DNA of 64,000 nt, from positions 1 to 64,000 of the forward strand of contig NZ_AQOR01000009.1 of the NCBI RefSeq assembly GCF_009846755.1, written 5' to 3'. Shown here piece by piece: positions 43,204 to 51,570 of this stretch (positions within the stretch are counted from its first letter, which is position 1; each line of letters begins with the position of its first letter). The notes beneath the pieces are model-generated. The model had not been told where the DNA came from and ran no database searches. It saw only the letters and a list, made by a program, of their open reading frames with translations. This stretch comes from Alcanivorax sp. S71-1-4 (lineage in GTDB: Bacteria; Pseudomonadota; Gammaproteobacteria; Pseudomonadales; Alcanivoracaceae). Position numbers and translations under genes: made by a program.

Positions 43204-43333
43204 GCATCGTCGCCAGGACATGGCGATCGTCCGCAGGAGCGATGCGAAGCGGACTGGATCGGTCAACGCGGAAGAACCGCGCCGCAGCTTTGAAGACCGA
43301 AGCTGCCTGGGCATGGTGCTGACGGAGGTCAGC
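43204..43333 (-). ncRNA. Structured RNA-like leader element, copy D
   Basis: Minus strand: P1 GCTGAC/GTCAGC (43318-43333), linker CATGCCCAGG, P2 GCAGCTT/AAGCTGC (43284-43306; bases changed on both sides relative to copies A-C), P3 CGCGG/CCGCG (43267-43281), outer stem GCATCG/CGATGC (43204-43209, 43240-43245; changed on both sides) around TCGCCA/TGGCGA. This is the copy with most compensatory changes. Confidence 0.7.
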
Positions 43334-43929
43334 GCGCATGGGGTGTAGGTTCGGAGGCTTGGCCTGCATTGGCGAGCCGAAATCCGCTCGCGGTGATCGC
43401 CCGATTGCTTGCCGAGCGTGGTGCGTCGGCGCAGCGAAAGCTGGCGTGAAGGGAAAAGCAGCCGAAGGCGCGAGCCTTCGGCGGGGAGGAATCACCACCC
43501 GTGGGCTGTTGCAGGGCGTGGCCGTCGTCAAAGCCTGCCGCTGGTCCAGCAATCTCACCCGACCCGTTTCGTGGCTGGGGTCGGAAACCTCTGGCACACA
43601 TCCGCGCACAAAGGGAACCCGTTGTTTCGCCGGCGGGCACCGGCACCGAGTACCGTGGACCCGAGGGGTCTCCTGACGATTCGCGCTGCGCCGGAGGGCC
43701 GGCAAGTCGTCAGGAGACCCCTCGCGATCAACGGAAGGAACACCGATCAATGGAATGGCGGCGAGCGCCATTCGTGGAGAAACGACCTTCTCGTCCCGTG
43801 GCCTGTATCGGCCAGGCGGAACGCGCACACCGTTGCAGAAGGAGACGCGCGCTGGGGAGTCCCACGGGGCGCGGGACGGTTTGCCTCGCCGTCAGTGAAA
43901 TCCCGGCGCGGCAGAGGTGTTCGTTGGCA
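43334..43929. other. Non-coding region after topB with several perfect inverted repeats
   Basis: About 600 bp between RNA element D and the end of topB with no credible gene. Perfect inverted repeats: GCCGAAGGC-GCGA-GCCTTCGGC (43461-43482, GNRA-type loop); 17-bp arms at 43663-43679 (GAGGGGTCTCCTGACGA) and 43707-43723 around a 27-nt loop; GAATGGCG/CGCCATTC (43753-43773). It could be a structured RNA, a transfer or replication origin, or a boundary element. Overlapping open frames on both strands follow the GC bias. Confidence 0.5.
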
Positions 43930-45945
43930 TCAGGACGCCTTGGGCGCAGCGCGCCGCTGGCGCGAAGCCCTGCGCTTGCCCGTCGAGGAATCGGCTGGCA
44001 GGGTGCCCTTGCAATCGGGATAGCGGCTGCATGACCAGAAGGCGCCGTTCTTGCCATTGCGCTGGCGCGTTGTCGCGCCGCACACCGGACAGGCTGGTCC
44101 TTCGGGCAGCTTGATCGACAGGACGGTGCCGCGATACTGCTGAACCAACTGTGCGACCCAGGCCGATTGCTTGTCGATGAAAGTGTCCAGCGTCATCTGG
44201 CCGGCCTCGATCATGTCCAGGGCCTGTTCCCAAATCGCCGTCGTGCCGGGGTCGGTGATCGCCGCCGGCACTGCGTCGATGAGTGTGAAGGCAGCATCCG
44301 ATGCGCGGATGGCGCGGCCTTTCTTCACCAGATAGCCGCGAGCCAACAGGCCATTGATGATGCCGGCGCGCGTGGCTTCGGTGCCGATGCCCGTCGTTTC
44401 CTTCAGCTTCTGCTTCAGCCGTGGATCGGTGACCAGCTTGGCGACACCCTTCATCGCCCTGACCAACTCGCCCTGGGTGTAAGGCTTGGGTGGCAGTGTC
44501 TTCAGTGCCTTCAGTTCGACCTGCTCGACACCGCAGCGCGCTCCGATGTCCAGCGGCGGCAGGATCTGGCTGCGCTGGGCCGACTCGTCGTCCGCCGCAT
44601 CCTGCCCCTTGCCGGGGAGTGCCAGGTGCCAGCCAGGCACGATCACCCGTTTGCCGACGGCCTGTAACGATTGCCCTGCGCAGTCGAGCACTACCAGCGT
44701 GCGGTCGAATTCGTGATGCGGCAGGAACTGCGCCAGGTAGTGCGCCCGGATCAGCGCGTAGACCGCCACCTCCTTCTCCGACATGGCCGAGAGGTTCGCA
44801 GGCTCCAGCGTGGGAATGATGCCGTGGTGCGCCGTTACCTTGCTGTCGTTCCAGACGCGCGAGCGCTGTGTCCTGTCGAGCCGGTCGATCAACGGGCGCA
44901 GGCCGGGATCAGTGGCGAGCAGTGCGTCGAGCACGGTCGGCACTTCGGCCAGCATGCTCTCGGGCAGGTAGCCGGAGTCACTGCGCGGATAAGTCGTCGC
45001 CTTGTGCGTTTCGTACAAGGACTGCGCGATGTCCAGCGTCTCCTGCACATCCAGCCCGAGCTGTCGCGAACACACTTCCTGCAAGGTGCCGAGGTCGAAC
45101 GGCAGCGGCGCGGCTTCGCGCACACGCTCGGTTTCCACCGACAGCACCTTCGATTCACGACCCGCACGGATGCGGTCGGCGGCCTGCTGCGCCACTGGCT
45201 GCTGCAGGCAGCGACCGGCCGCATCCGTGGTGCCGTCGGGGGGCATCCAGCTTGCCGCGAAGGACTGACTCGCGTGGGACAGCATGACGTCGATGCTCCA
45301 ATACGGCATGGAGACGAAGCGTGAGATCTCGCGGTCGCGGTCCACCACCAGTTTCAGTGTCGGTGTCTGTACGCGACCGACCGACAGCACGCCCTGATAC
45401 CCGGACCGCCGACCCAGCACCGTAAACAGGCGGCTCAGGTTCATGCCGATCAGCCAATCCGCGCGCGAACGAGCCAGTGCGGAAAAATACAGTGGCAGCG
45501 TTTCGCCACCCGGCTTGAGCTGAGTCAGCGCCTTGCGGATCGACGCATCGTTGAGCGCCGACAGCCACAGCCTCTGGATTGGGCCACGGTAGCCGCACAG
45601 ATCGATGATCTCGCGCGCGATCATTTCGCCTTCGCGGTCGGCATCGGTGGCGATCACCAGGTCACCGGCCTGGGCGACGAACTGCTTCACGATCTTGAAC
45701 TGCGCGGCGGTCTTGGCCTTGACCTCGATGCGCCAGCGCTCGGGAAGAATAGGCAACTGCTCGATGGACCAGTGCTTGTACTGCTCGCCGTAGGTTTCCG
45801 GCGGTGCCGCCTCGACAAGATGGCCGATGCACCAGGTCACCGTGATACCCGAACCGCTGTAGCAGCCGTTGCCGCGCTGCCGGGCGCCCAACACTCTGGC
45901 GATGTCCTTGCCTTGCGAGGGTTTCTCGCACAGATACACCCGCAC
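43930..45945 (-). CDS. topB: DNA topoisomerase III-like protein (TopB)
   Basis: A 671-residue type IA topoisomerase. The TOPRIM domain starts at the N-terminus (YLCEKPSQGKDIARVLG; DADREGE motif near residue 100), the catalytic tyrosine is Tyr319 in TTYPRSDSGYLP, and LSVGRVQTPTLKLV is near 190. The C-terminus has a zinc ribbon CPVCGATTRQ...CSRYPDC. It relaxes or decatenates single-stranded regions during ICE replication or transfer. It is preceded by a 239-bp gap containing the 15-bp palindrome also found before the TIGR03761 gene. Confidence 0.93.
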   Translation of the reverse strand: MRVYLCEKPSQGKDIARVLGARQRGNGCYSGSGITVTWCIGHLVEAAPPETYGEQYKHWSIEQLPILPERWRIEVKAKTAAQFKIVKQFVAQAGDLVIATDADREGEMIAREIIDLCGYRGPIQRLWLSALNDASIRKALTQLKPGGETLPLYFSALARSRADWLIGMNLSRLFTVLGRRSGYQGVLSVGRVQTPTLKLVVDRDREISRFVSMPYWSIDVMLSHASQSFAASWMPPDGTTDAAGRCLQQPVAQQAADRIRAGRESKVLSVETERVREAAPLPFDLGTLQEVCSRQLGLDVQETLDIAQSLYETHKATTYPRSDSGYLPESMLAEVPTVLDALLATDPGLRPLIDRLDRTQRSRVWNDSKVTAHHGIIPTLEPANLSAMSEKEVAVYALIRAHYLAQFLPHHEFDRTLVVLDCAGQSLQAVGKRVIVPGWHLALPGKGQDAADDESAQRSQILPPLDIGARCGVEQVELKALKTLPPKPYTQGELVRAMKGVAKLVTDPRLKQKLKETTGIGTEATRAGIINGLLARGYLVKKGRAIRASDAAFTLIDAVPAAITDPGTTAIWEQALDMIEAGQMTLDTFIDKQSAWVAQLVQQYRGTVLSIKLPEGPACPVCGATTRQRNGKNGAFWSCSRYPDCKGTLPADSSTGKRRASRQRRAAPKAS

Positions 45946-46104
45946 GCTTGGCCTCCTTCGTCATGGCATGGCGCTTTCTGAGTCAGGCTCCAGCATGGCG
46001 GTCCAAGGGCGGCACGACAGCAAACAAGCCGGATCGGCACAAGACCGGCTTTCGGTCGGTGCTCGAAGGCCGGGTGAGTGGATGTCGGCGGAACAGGATG
46101 GCGC

Positions 46105-46119
46105 TATACCACTGGTATA
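46105..46119. promoter_or_regulatory. 15-bp palindrome TATACCACTGGTATA, copy 1
   Basis: Perfect palindrome with a single central base, about 160 bp upstream of topB. The same sequence with the same GCGC flank on one side occurs at 48037. On the minus strand it ends in TGGTATAGC, an extended -10 look-alike. Confidence 0.6.
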
Positions 46120-46142
46120 ACGGGTGCATGAGCTGGCGCACG

Positions 46143-46167
46143 GTGAGCGGCTGGACCAGCCGCTCAC
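46143..46167. terminator. 12-bp perfect inverted repeat after ssb
   Basis: GTGAGCGGCTGG / CCAGCCGCTCAC with one central base, 18 bp past the ssb stop. No U-tract follows, so it is either a factor-assisted terminator or a protein site. Confidence 0.5.
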
Positions 46168-46184
46168 ACGATCCTGCGCAGCGG

Positions 46185-46583
46185 CTACTCGTCGTGGGGT
46201 TGCTCCATGGCCTGCCCCTTGGCACCCAGCGTTACACCCTCGACGCGATACGGCAGGATGCCAACCCGGCGCGCTTCGATCTTGAAGGTCACGCGCTCGT
46301 TCTCGTCGGCGTCTTCCCACTCGTCGCGCACGGTGCGGCCTTCGACCAGCACGCGCATGCCCTTCTGGTACAGCGTGCTCCAGTGTTCGGCCTCGCGGTG
46401 CCACAGTTCCACCGGCGCCCAGAACCCTCCACGGTCCTCGAAAGTGCCATCCTTCATCGGCACCGGGTTGTCGAAGTAGACGTTCAGGCGCAGCAGCCGG
46501 CGCGGCTCGTCGTTGCCGTTGGCAAACTCGCGATAGTCTGGCGCAGAGCCGATGTTGCCCTCGCCGAAGAAATGCGTGCTCAT
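46185..46583 (-). CDS. ssb: Single-stranded DNA-binding protein
   Basis: A 132-residue SSB with one OB fold: MSTHFFGEGNIGSAPDYREF at the start, LNVYFDNPVP and ALWHREAE-like (ELWHREAEHWSTLYQKGMRV) blocks, and GMRVLVEGRTVRDEW. The tail MEQPHDE is short and acidic but lacks the usual DDDIPF. ATG 46583 overlaps the DUF3158 gene by 4 bp. In ICEclc the equivalent ssb is co-expressed with inrR in the transfer-competent subpopulation. Confidence 0.9.
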   Translation of the reverse strand: MSTHFFGEGNIGSAPDYREFANGNDEPRRLLRLNVYFDNPVPMKDGTFEDRGGFWAPVELWHREAEHWSTLYQKGMRVLVEGRTVRDEWEDADENERVTFKIEARRVGILPYRVEGVTLGAKGQAMEQPHDE

Positions 46584-47131
46584 GGTGACTCCTTGGAAGT
46601 GGTGGGGTTGATCGAGGGGGCGTGCCCCTGGATACGCCGCAGGTAAGCCGCTTCGGCCTGGGCCATCTTTCCGGCGCAGTCCAGGGTTTGGCGGGCAATG
46701 CTGTGCGTGAGGCTGATCTGCATGTTCAGCGCGATGCGTTGCAGCTCCATCGCGTAGAGGTCGTCGATCAGCGATGCCGGTGTCGCGGGATCGGCCAGCA
46801 GCGCCTCCCACAAGGCGACGCCCATGCTGGAACGGTCGAGATTGCGCCAGCGCAGAAAGGTCGTGCCTGCGCCAGTGGTCTGCTGGGCCAGTTGCACACC
46901 GAGCAGGCTGAAGGGATAGCCGCGTGCTTGGGGCAGCACCCGTCGCTGCGCCAGCACGATCAGGTCGTCGCGCAGCGCCGCACACTGGTTGGCCCAGGAC
47001 TCCAAACGTCCCTTACCCTTAAAAGGTTGTAAAAGGCCCTTTAGGTAGGCTGCGTGTTCCAGGCGCTGGAAGTCCGCCTGTTCCAGCGGCGTGAAGCGTG
47101 TCGGTGTGTCGGTGAGAGTGGATTCCGTCAT
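46580..47131 (-). CDS. DUF3158 family protein, InrR-like
   Basis: A 183-residue protein of DUF3158 with LEHAAYLKGLLQPFKGKGRL near residue 25. Its place between the TIGR03761 gene and ssb equals inrR of ICEclc, whose product promotes expression of the integrase in transfer-competent cells. It overlaps both neighbours by 4 bp. The link to InrR is by position and size and from memory of that element. Confidence 0.7.
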   Translation of the reverse strand: MTESTLTDTPTRFTPLEQADFQRLEHAAYLKGLLQPFKGKGRLESWANQCAALRDDLIVLAQRRVLPQARGYPFSLLGVQLAQQTTGAGTTFLRWRNLDRSSMGVALWEALLADPATPASLIDDLYAMELQRIALNMQISLTHSIARQTLDCAGKMAQAEAAYLRRIQGHAPSINPTTSKESP

Positions 47132-47916
47132 GCTGGCTCATCCTCATCGGATGCGGCGCCGTCGTCGTTCGCGTCGTCTTCCGTGGCTTCGTCGGTTGGC
47201 GCAGCGCTCGGGGTATCCGTCCTTTCCTGCTTGCCATCCTGCGATGACCGGCGGTTGATCGGCGGCGCGAAGCGCGAGCGGCGTGTGCCTTCGAGCACGT
47301 CGGTCGGCAGCTCGCCGAACTTCTCCAATGCCGCGCGCGCTGCTGCGTTCTTCGCCGCGAAGTCATCGCGCGTCGTGCCGGAGTAGCGGTACTGCTGGGC
47401 CAGGGAGAACAGGCTGCGCAGCGCGTGCGCGCCATCGTTGAGCCAGCGTTCCAAGGTGCTGCGATCGATCAATGCCGTGTGATGCGCCAGGATCAGGCGC
47501 CGCGCTAGGTCGTCGTAGTCGGCCAGCAGGTAGACCGCCATGAACCCCAACTGCGAATTGACGAACAGGGGCAGCTTGACCGGCTGCACGTTGAGGTTCT
47601 CGCCCAGGCTGAGAGCGGGCGGTACGTCGGCCAGCGCCTGGTCAACCTGTTCGCGCAGCGTTTGCAGGCGCGTCTTGGTGTCGGCGATCTTTTCCTCGAT
47701 GCGCAGCATCCACCAGTCCGAGTAGGGGTCGTCCTGCTCGGCGCCGCGCTTGAGCTTGTTCATGATGGAGATGAAGCCGTTCAGGCCGATGATGCCGGGC
47801 CGGCCTTCGGCGGGCGTGCGACCGTGCCAGATGCGTGAGGCGTGATGCGTGTGCAGCGTCAACGCCATCGCGCTGCGCAGCGACCCGAGGTTCAGTTGCA
47901 GGGGTTCGTTTGCCAT
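47128..47916 (-). CDS. Integrating conjugative element protein PFL_4669 (TIGR03761)
   Basis: A 262-residue protein of TIGR03761: LGSLRSAMALTLHTHHASRI and GIIGLNGFISIMNKLKRGAE are the family start. The C-terminal 45 residues are acidic and disordered. Function unknown. It heads a three-gene operon with DUF3158 and ssb, with the palindromic site 120 bp upstream; in ICEclc the matching promoter (PinR) is bistable. Confidence 0.85.
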   Translation of the reverse strand: MANEPLQLNLGSLRSAMALTLHTHHASRIWHGRTPAEGRPGIIGLNGFISIMNKLKRGAEQDDPYSDWWMLRIEEKIADTKTRLQTLREQVDQALADVPPALSLGENLNVQPVKLPLFVNSQLGFMAVYLLADYDDLARRLILAHHTALIDRSTLERWLNDGAHALRSLFSLAQQYRYSGTTRDDFAAKNAAARAALEKFGELPTDVLEGTRRSRFAPPINRRSSQDGKQERTDTPSAAPTDEATEDDANDDGAASDEDEPA

Positions 47917-48036
47917 AAGAGCGACTCGCTGTGAATGAACGAGTCGCCAGCATCGACAAGCAGGGGAAGGCTGTCAGTCAACAAACCGCATTGCGCCGCC
48001 GCCTGTTTGCAGCGTCGGGAAGGCAGTCTGTTGCGC

Positions 48037-48051
48037 TATACCACTGGTATA
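48037..48051. promoter_or_regulatory. 15-bp palindrome TATACCACTGGTATA, copy 2
   Basis: Identical to the site before topB, here extended by GCGC on both sides into a 23-bp perfect palindrome (48033-48055), 121 bp upstream of the TIGR03761 start. A shared operator or activator box for the two operons is the simplest reading. Confidence 0.65.
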
Positions 48052-48062
48052 GCGCGCTGGCT

Positions 48063-49268
48063 TCAAGACTCCTTGAACAGGTCGTGCAGGCGGGTCAGAT
48101 GCTGCTGCGCGGCTTCGTGATCGATCGCTGGCGGAGACCAGTCGCGCTCGGGCGCGCGCAGCGATTCCAGAGACGACGGTGAAATAGCAGTCGGTGCGTG
48201 TTCCGGCTGACCAGCCCAGGCATGGAACTCGCCCTTGATCGCTTTCTGGATGACCCCGAAGAGATAACCTGCGGGATTGCGGATGCCGCCGGCCTGGCAG
48301 CGGGCCGCCCATTCGTCGAGCACCGCCTGTTGCAGGGTGTCGTCCACCCGCTGAAGTGCGACCAGTGCGCCGGACTGCTGTTCCTCCTTCAAGGCGAGAA
48401 AGCGATGAGGCAGACGAAGGTTTTCTCGCGCGCGCGGTACTGTACGTATTTTATTATTTTTAATACTTTCTTTACGTACAGTACGGTCCTGCTTCGGATT
48501 CCGAAGAAGGGCGTCTGACGGGGCTTTGCGACCCGCTTCGGATTCCGAAGGCTGCTGTTCTCTGTGCCGAAGAAGGGCTTTCGGGCCTTCTTCGGTTTCG
48601 TGAATCGTCGCGTCCTGTGGATAACTTTCGAGTGGGTTCCACTCCTGGCTTGCCAACCGCTGCGCCAGCACCTGCAGGCGCGTGGGCAGGGCGCGGCCGT
48701 TGAGCAGTGGGTCTTCAGCGACTTCCTGAAGTGTGTGGACGCCGACGTGCTGCACCGCCTTGCTCGCATGGGTCAGCGCCTGGCTTACCAGGTCCAGGTA
48801 GTCGGGATCGAGCTGCATGGCCTCGAAGGGCGTCAGCGGCTCATCGTGCAGCACGTACAGGTTGCCCTGGATGCGCCCGGTGCGCGGATCGCGCCGACGC
48901 CGCACCAGACTGAGCCAGCGCGTCAGGCGCAGCAGCGTGAGCGCGCGCGCCACCGTCTCGTGGGAGGCCTTCGGCGCGCACGGCGTCGAGGCAAGGTAGG
49001 GGCGGAGTTGTTCGTAGGTGGGAAAGGCGGTGATGCCGTCGTCGTCGAGCAGCAGCCGGAACACCTGCCAGGCGTTGCGTTCCAGTGGCGTGAGGCGATG
49101 ATCGAAGAACAGCGCGCGCGGCACGCTCTCATGGCGGTTGCCGCTGAACAGGAATCCATCGCTGGCCGTCGGCCCGGTCTGTCGGGCCGGCAGCCGTTGA
49201 GCAGCCTCGTTCAGCAGGGCGGAGAGCGAGACCGGACCGCCTCCCCGATGAGGCTTGTCGATCTCCAT
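48063..49268 (-). CDS. STY4528-family replication protein
   Basis: A 401-residue protein of the STY4528 pathogenicity-island replication family. FFDHRLTPLERNAWQVFRLL and PTYEQLRPYLAS (about residues 53-95) with SHETVARALTLLRLTRWLSL form a winged-helix DNA-binding region as in plasmid Rep proteins. The middle (about 220-285) encodes a run of charged residues where the DNA holds an origin-like cluster (48437-48624). It overlaps or nearly touches DUF2857 upstream (3-bp gap). Confidence 0.82.
   Translation of the reverse strand: MEIDKPHRGGGPVSLSALLNEAAQRLPARQTGPTASDGFLFSGNRHESVPRALFFDHRLTPLERNAWQVFRLLLDDDGITAFPTYEQLRPYLASTPCAPKASHETVARALTLLRLTRWLSLVRRRRDPRTGRIQGNLYVLHDEPLTPFEAMQLDPDYLDLVSQALTHASKAVQHVGVHTLQEVAEDPLLNGRALPTRLQVLAQRLASQEWNPLESYPQDATIHETEEGPKALLRHREQQPSESEAGRKAPSDALLRNPKQDRTVRKESIKNNKIRTVPRARENLRLPHRFLALKEEQQSGALVALQRVDDTLQQAVLDEWAARCQAGGIRNPAGYLFGVIQKAIKGEFHAWAGQPEHAPTAISPSSLESLRAPERDWSPPAIDHEAAQQHLTRLHDLFKES
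48437..48624. other. Candidate replication origin inside the replication-protein gene
   Basis: Within a GC-rich gene: perfect 12-bp inverted repeat GTACTGTACGTA (48437-48448) / TACGTACAGTAC (48473-48484) around a 24-nt loop made almost only of A/T; the perfect palindrome CTTCGGATTCCGAAG twice (48492-48506 and 48536-48550, 44 bp apart); 10-bp arms CCGAAGAAGG/CCTTCTTCGG (48567-48595); and TGTGGATAA (48616-48624), the complement of a perfect DnaA box TTATCCACA. AT-rich unwinding region, repeated palindromes and a DnaA box are hallmarks of origins. No experiment is implied. Confidence 0.55.
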
Positions 49269-49271
49269 GGC

Positions 49272-49832
49272 CTACACCAATCCTTGGTCGATCCAGCCGC
49301 GAATCGTCGCCCAGATGACGGAGGCCGGCAGGGCGAGTTCTTCGGCAAGATCGAGGGTGAGATGGAGCATCGCCATGTCGTCGTCCAGCGCGATGCCGCG
49401 TTGCTCGACGGCGGGCTTCCAGCGCCCCCACAAGCCGGTGTCCTGTTCCTCGCTCAATACCGGATGGCGGCCCTTGCGTTTGGGCAGGCCGAGAACGTCC
49501 CGGCGCAATGCCACTTCCTGATGGGTCAGGCCGTAGAACTTGCTGACCATCGCTGTGCTCGCGCCCAGGCGGAGCATGCGATCGACGGTGGCAATCTCCT
49601 TCTCGACGTCTTCCACCTGGTGCAACAGGCGTTGCAGCACCTCGCGGTTCACCTTGACCGAGCACCAGGACACTGTGGCGTTGACCAGCATGCTGACCAG
49701 CTCCGGGTGTTTGAGTGCGTCCAGCTCCCGGTCGCCGAAGCCCATGGCCTTGCAGCGGCGCAACTGGCCGTTGCGCAGATCGTGCAGCGCCTGGGCGATC
49801 ACGGCCTGGTTGAGTGGATGCGGTGCCGACAT
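49272..49832 (-). CDS. DUF2857 protein, BisC-like regulator
   Basis: A 186-residue DUF2857 protein: QALHDLRNGQLRRCKAMGFG and MLRLGASTAMVSKFYGLTHQ (about residues 90-110), a helix-turn-helix-like segment. In ICEclc the gene at this place encodes one half of the BisDC activator, distantly FlhDC-like, which switches on transfer genes in a few percent of cells. The assignment as BisC is by position and family as I recall them. Confidence 0.75.
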   Translation of the reverse strand: MSAPHPLNQAVIAQALHDLRNGQLRRCKAMGFGDRELDALKHPELVSMLVNATVSWCSVKVNREVLQRLLHQVEDVEKEIATVDRMLRLGASTAMVSKFYGLTHQEVALRRDVLGLPKRKGRHPVLSEEQDTGLWGRWKPAVEQRGIALDDDMAMLHLTLDLAEELALPASVIWATIRGWIDQGLV

Positions 49833-49848
49833 CGCGTCTCCCCCGGCC

Positions 49849-51570
49849 TTACGGTTCGGTGGCGGCGTGCGCGCCCGATGCCGTGCCGGATTCCAGCTCC
49901 AGCAGCCGGCGCGCGAGCCGCAGCAGGCGAAAGAGTTTGACCAGGCCGCTGTCGCTCAGGCGCGAGGCCTGCGCTTTGTCGCCATTCTTCCGGCCCTGCA
50001 GCAGCGGCCCCAGGGCATCGGTCAGGCGCAGGTTGTCGAGTGCGGTGGGTGCTGCGGCCGCCGGCCGGTATCCCGCACTGAGGGCGTGCAGCAGGGTGAG
50101 CGTCGCGCGGGCGATGAGCGGCATCGCCTGCGGGTCCGTCGATAGGGCGCCTATGTCGCAAAGGAAGCCGATGCCGTCGTCGATGGTCTCGATGCGCTCG
50201 GCCTGTCCGGCTTCCTCGGCGATCTCGCGCGCGAACTGCGCGATATGCACGCGCAGCCGATCCGGCGCGTCCAGGCCCGGTTCGATGTACCAGACATCGG
50301 AAATCGGGTAGAGACCGCCGGCCTGCACCGGAATCGCCTGCAAGACGTTCGCCTCGAAGTTCGGCAGTGCCTCGCCGGTCTGATCGGCCACCAGGCGCTG
50401 GATCGCCTGCAAGCGTTCGGTGGTCGGCGCCGGCGACACGATATGGCCTCGCAGGCGTTCGTCGTGATCGTCGTTCGGAGGCTGCGCACTGCCGGGCGTT
50501 TCCGAGGGCGGGGGCGATGCCGGCGGTTCCGGCATCCGTGGTGGCTTCGGCGATGTGGCTGGGGGCTGCGCCATGGGAACTGGCGGCGCCGGGTCGGGCG
50601 AGTGCGGTGGCTGTGGCGTCACGGGCGCGGCCGCGGCATTGCCGGACTGCGGTGCGGGGGGCACCGGATCGCTGGTCAGCGCACGCTGCCGGTTCTCGGT
50701 CTCGCCGATCTCCAGCGTCAGGCTATCGTAGTCGGCTTCCAGCAACTCGGCCATCTGCCCGATGAGTTCATCCTGCACCCGCTTGATCGAGAAGCCGTCG
50801 GTGTCGCCGTCGAACAGGGCGAGCACGTCGTTGAACAGCGACGGGAAATCGACGGCCAGCCGTTTGTTCGCGCCGCGCGCTTCCCATATCCGTGTGCTCG
50901 CCCTGCGCAGGGCCGTCAGCCGTTCCACCTGGGGCCGGCCGAGACCGCCGTAGAGCACGGCTGGGATCGCCGGCAGCAGGTAGCGCACGGCGTCCTGCAT
51001 ACGGCTGATGTGTGGCTGGGCGATCGGGTAGCCGTCGGCACTGAGGCGACGCGCCAGCTCGCTCTGCGTCAGCGTCTGGCCGGACTCCTGTTCGTAGAGT
51101 TCGCGGGCCTTCTCCACGCCCAGGGCGCGCTCGATGAACGACAGGCCGCCGTGCAGTTCATTCTCGGCCAGGTGGCCGGTGAGCGCGATGATCTCGCCGC
51201 GTTCGGGCCAGGGCCGGAACAGGCACGGAATGCGGAAGAAGCGCTCGTCCTTCGTTTCGCTCCACAACTCGCGCAGGATGGCGAGTCGCGTGTTGCCGCC
51301 GTTACGAATGATGTAGTGCGTCCCGCCGGGCCGGCGGGTGATGGCCGGCGGCGCGTCGAGGCCACGCTCCCGGATCGATGCCTTGATGTCGTCGTAACGC
51401 GGATTGCGCGTGACGCGCGGATTGAGGTCATACGGCTGGAGCTGGTCCAGCGTCACCGTCATGGGGGTATCGGCGATGGGATCGCTCAGTGCATCGGCGA
51501 CCGGGCCGCTGCGCTCGAAGCGCTCGGCCAGCAACTTGGCCGCCATGTCCTGGGGGGTCAGTTCAGCCAT
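49849..51570 (-). CDS. ParB-family protein of PFGI-1-class ICEs (TIGR03764), BisD-like
   Basis: A 573-residue protein with an N-terminal ParB/Srx-like domain (about residues 38-135, LDQLQPYDLNPRVTRNPRYD and RNGGNTRLAILREL), an HTH region (LTQSELARRLSADGYPIAQP, about 185-205), a long Pro-rich linker (about 300-365) and a C-terminal helical domain. It may help segregate the excised circle, and its ICEclc counterpart is the BisD part of the transfer activator. It overlaps the HicA-like gene by 8 bp. Confidence 0.88.
   Translation of the reverse strand: MAELTPQDMAAKLLAERFERSGPVADALSDPIADTPMTVTLDQLQPYDLNPRVTRNPRYDDIKASIRERGLDAPPAITRRPGGTHYIIRNGGNTRLAILRELWSETKDERFFRIPCLFRPWPERGEIIALTGHLAENELHGGLSFIERALGVEKARELYEQESGQTLTQSELARRLSADGYPIAQPHISRMQDAVRYLLPAIPAVLYGGLGRPQVERLTALRRASTRIWEARGANKRLAVDFPSLFNDVLALFDGDTDGFSIKRVQDELIGQMAELLEADYDSLTLEIGETENRQRALTSDPVPPAPQSGNAAAAPVTPQPPHSPDPAPPVPMAQPPATSPKPPRMPEPPASPPPSETPGSAQPPNDDHDERLRGHIVSPAPTTERLQAIQRLVADQTGEALPNFEANVLQAIPVQAGGLYPISDVWYIEPGLDAPDRLRVHIAQFAREIAEEAGQAERIETIDDGIGFLCDIGALSTDPQAMPLIARATLTLLHALSAGYRPAAAAPTALDNLRLTDALGPLLQGRKNGDKAQASRLSDSGLVKLFRLLRLARRLLELESGTASGAHAATEP

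Noticed and set aside
43409-44034. Plus-strand frames of 177-204 codons and a minus-strand frame of 229 codons after topB
   Set aside because: They overlap each other and run through perfect inverted repeats; products are Arg/Pro/Ala-rich without domains.
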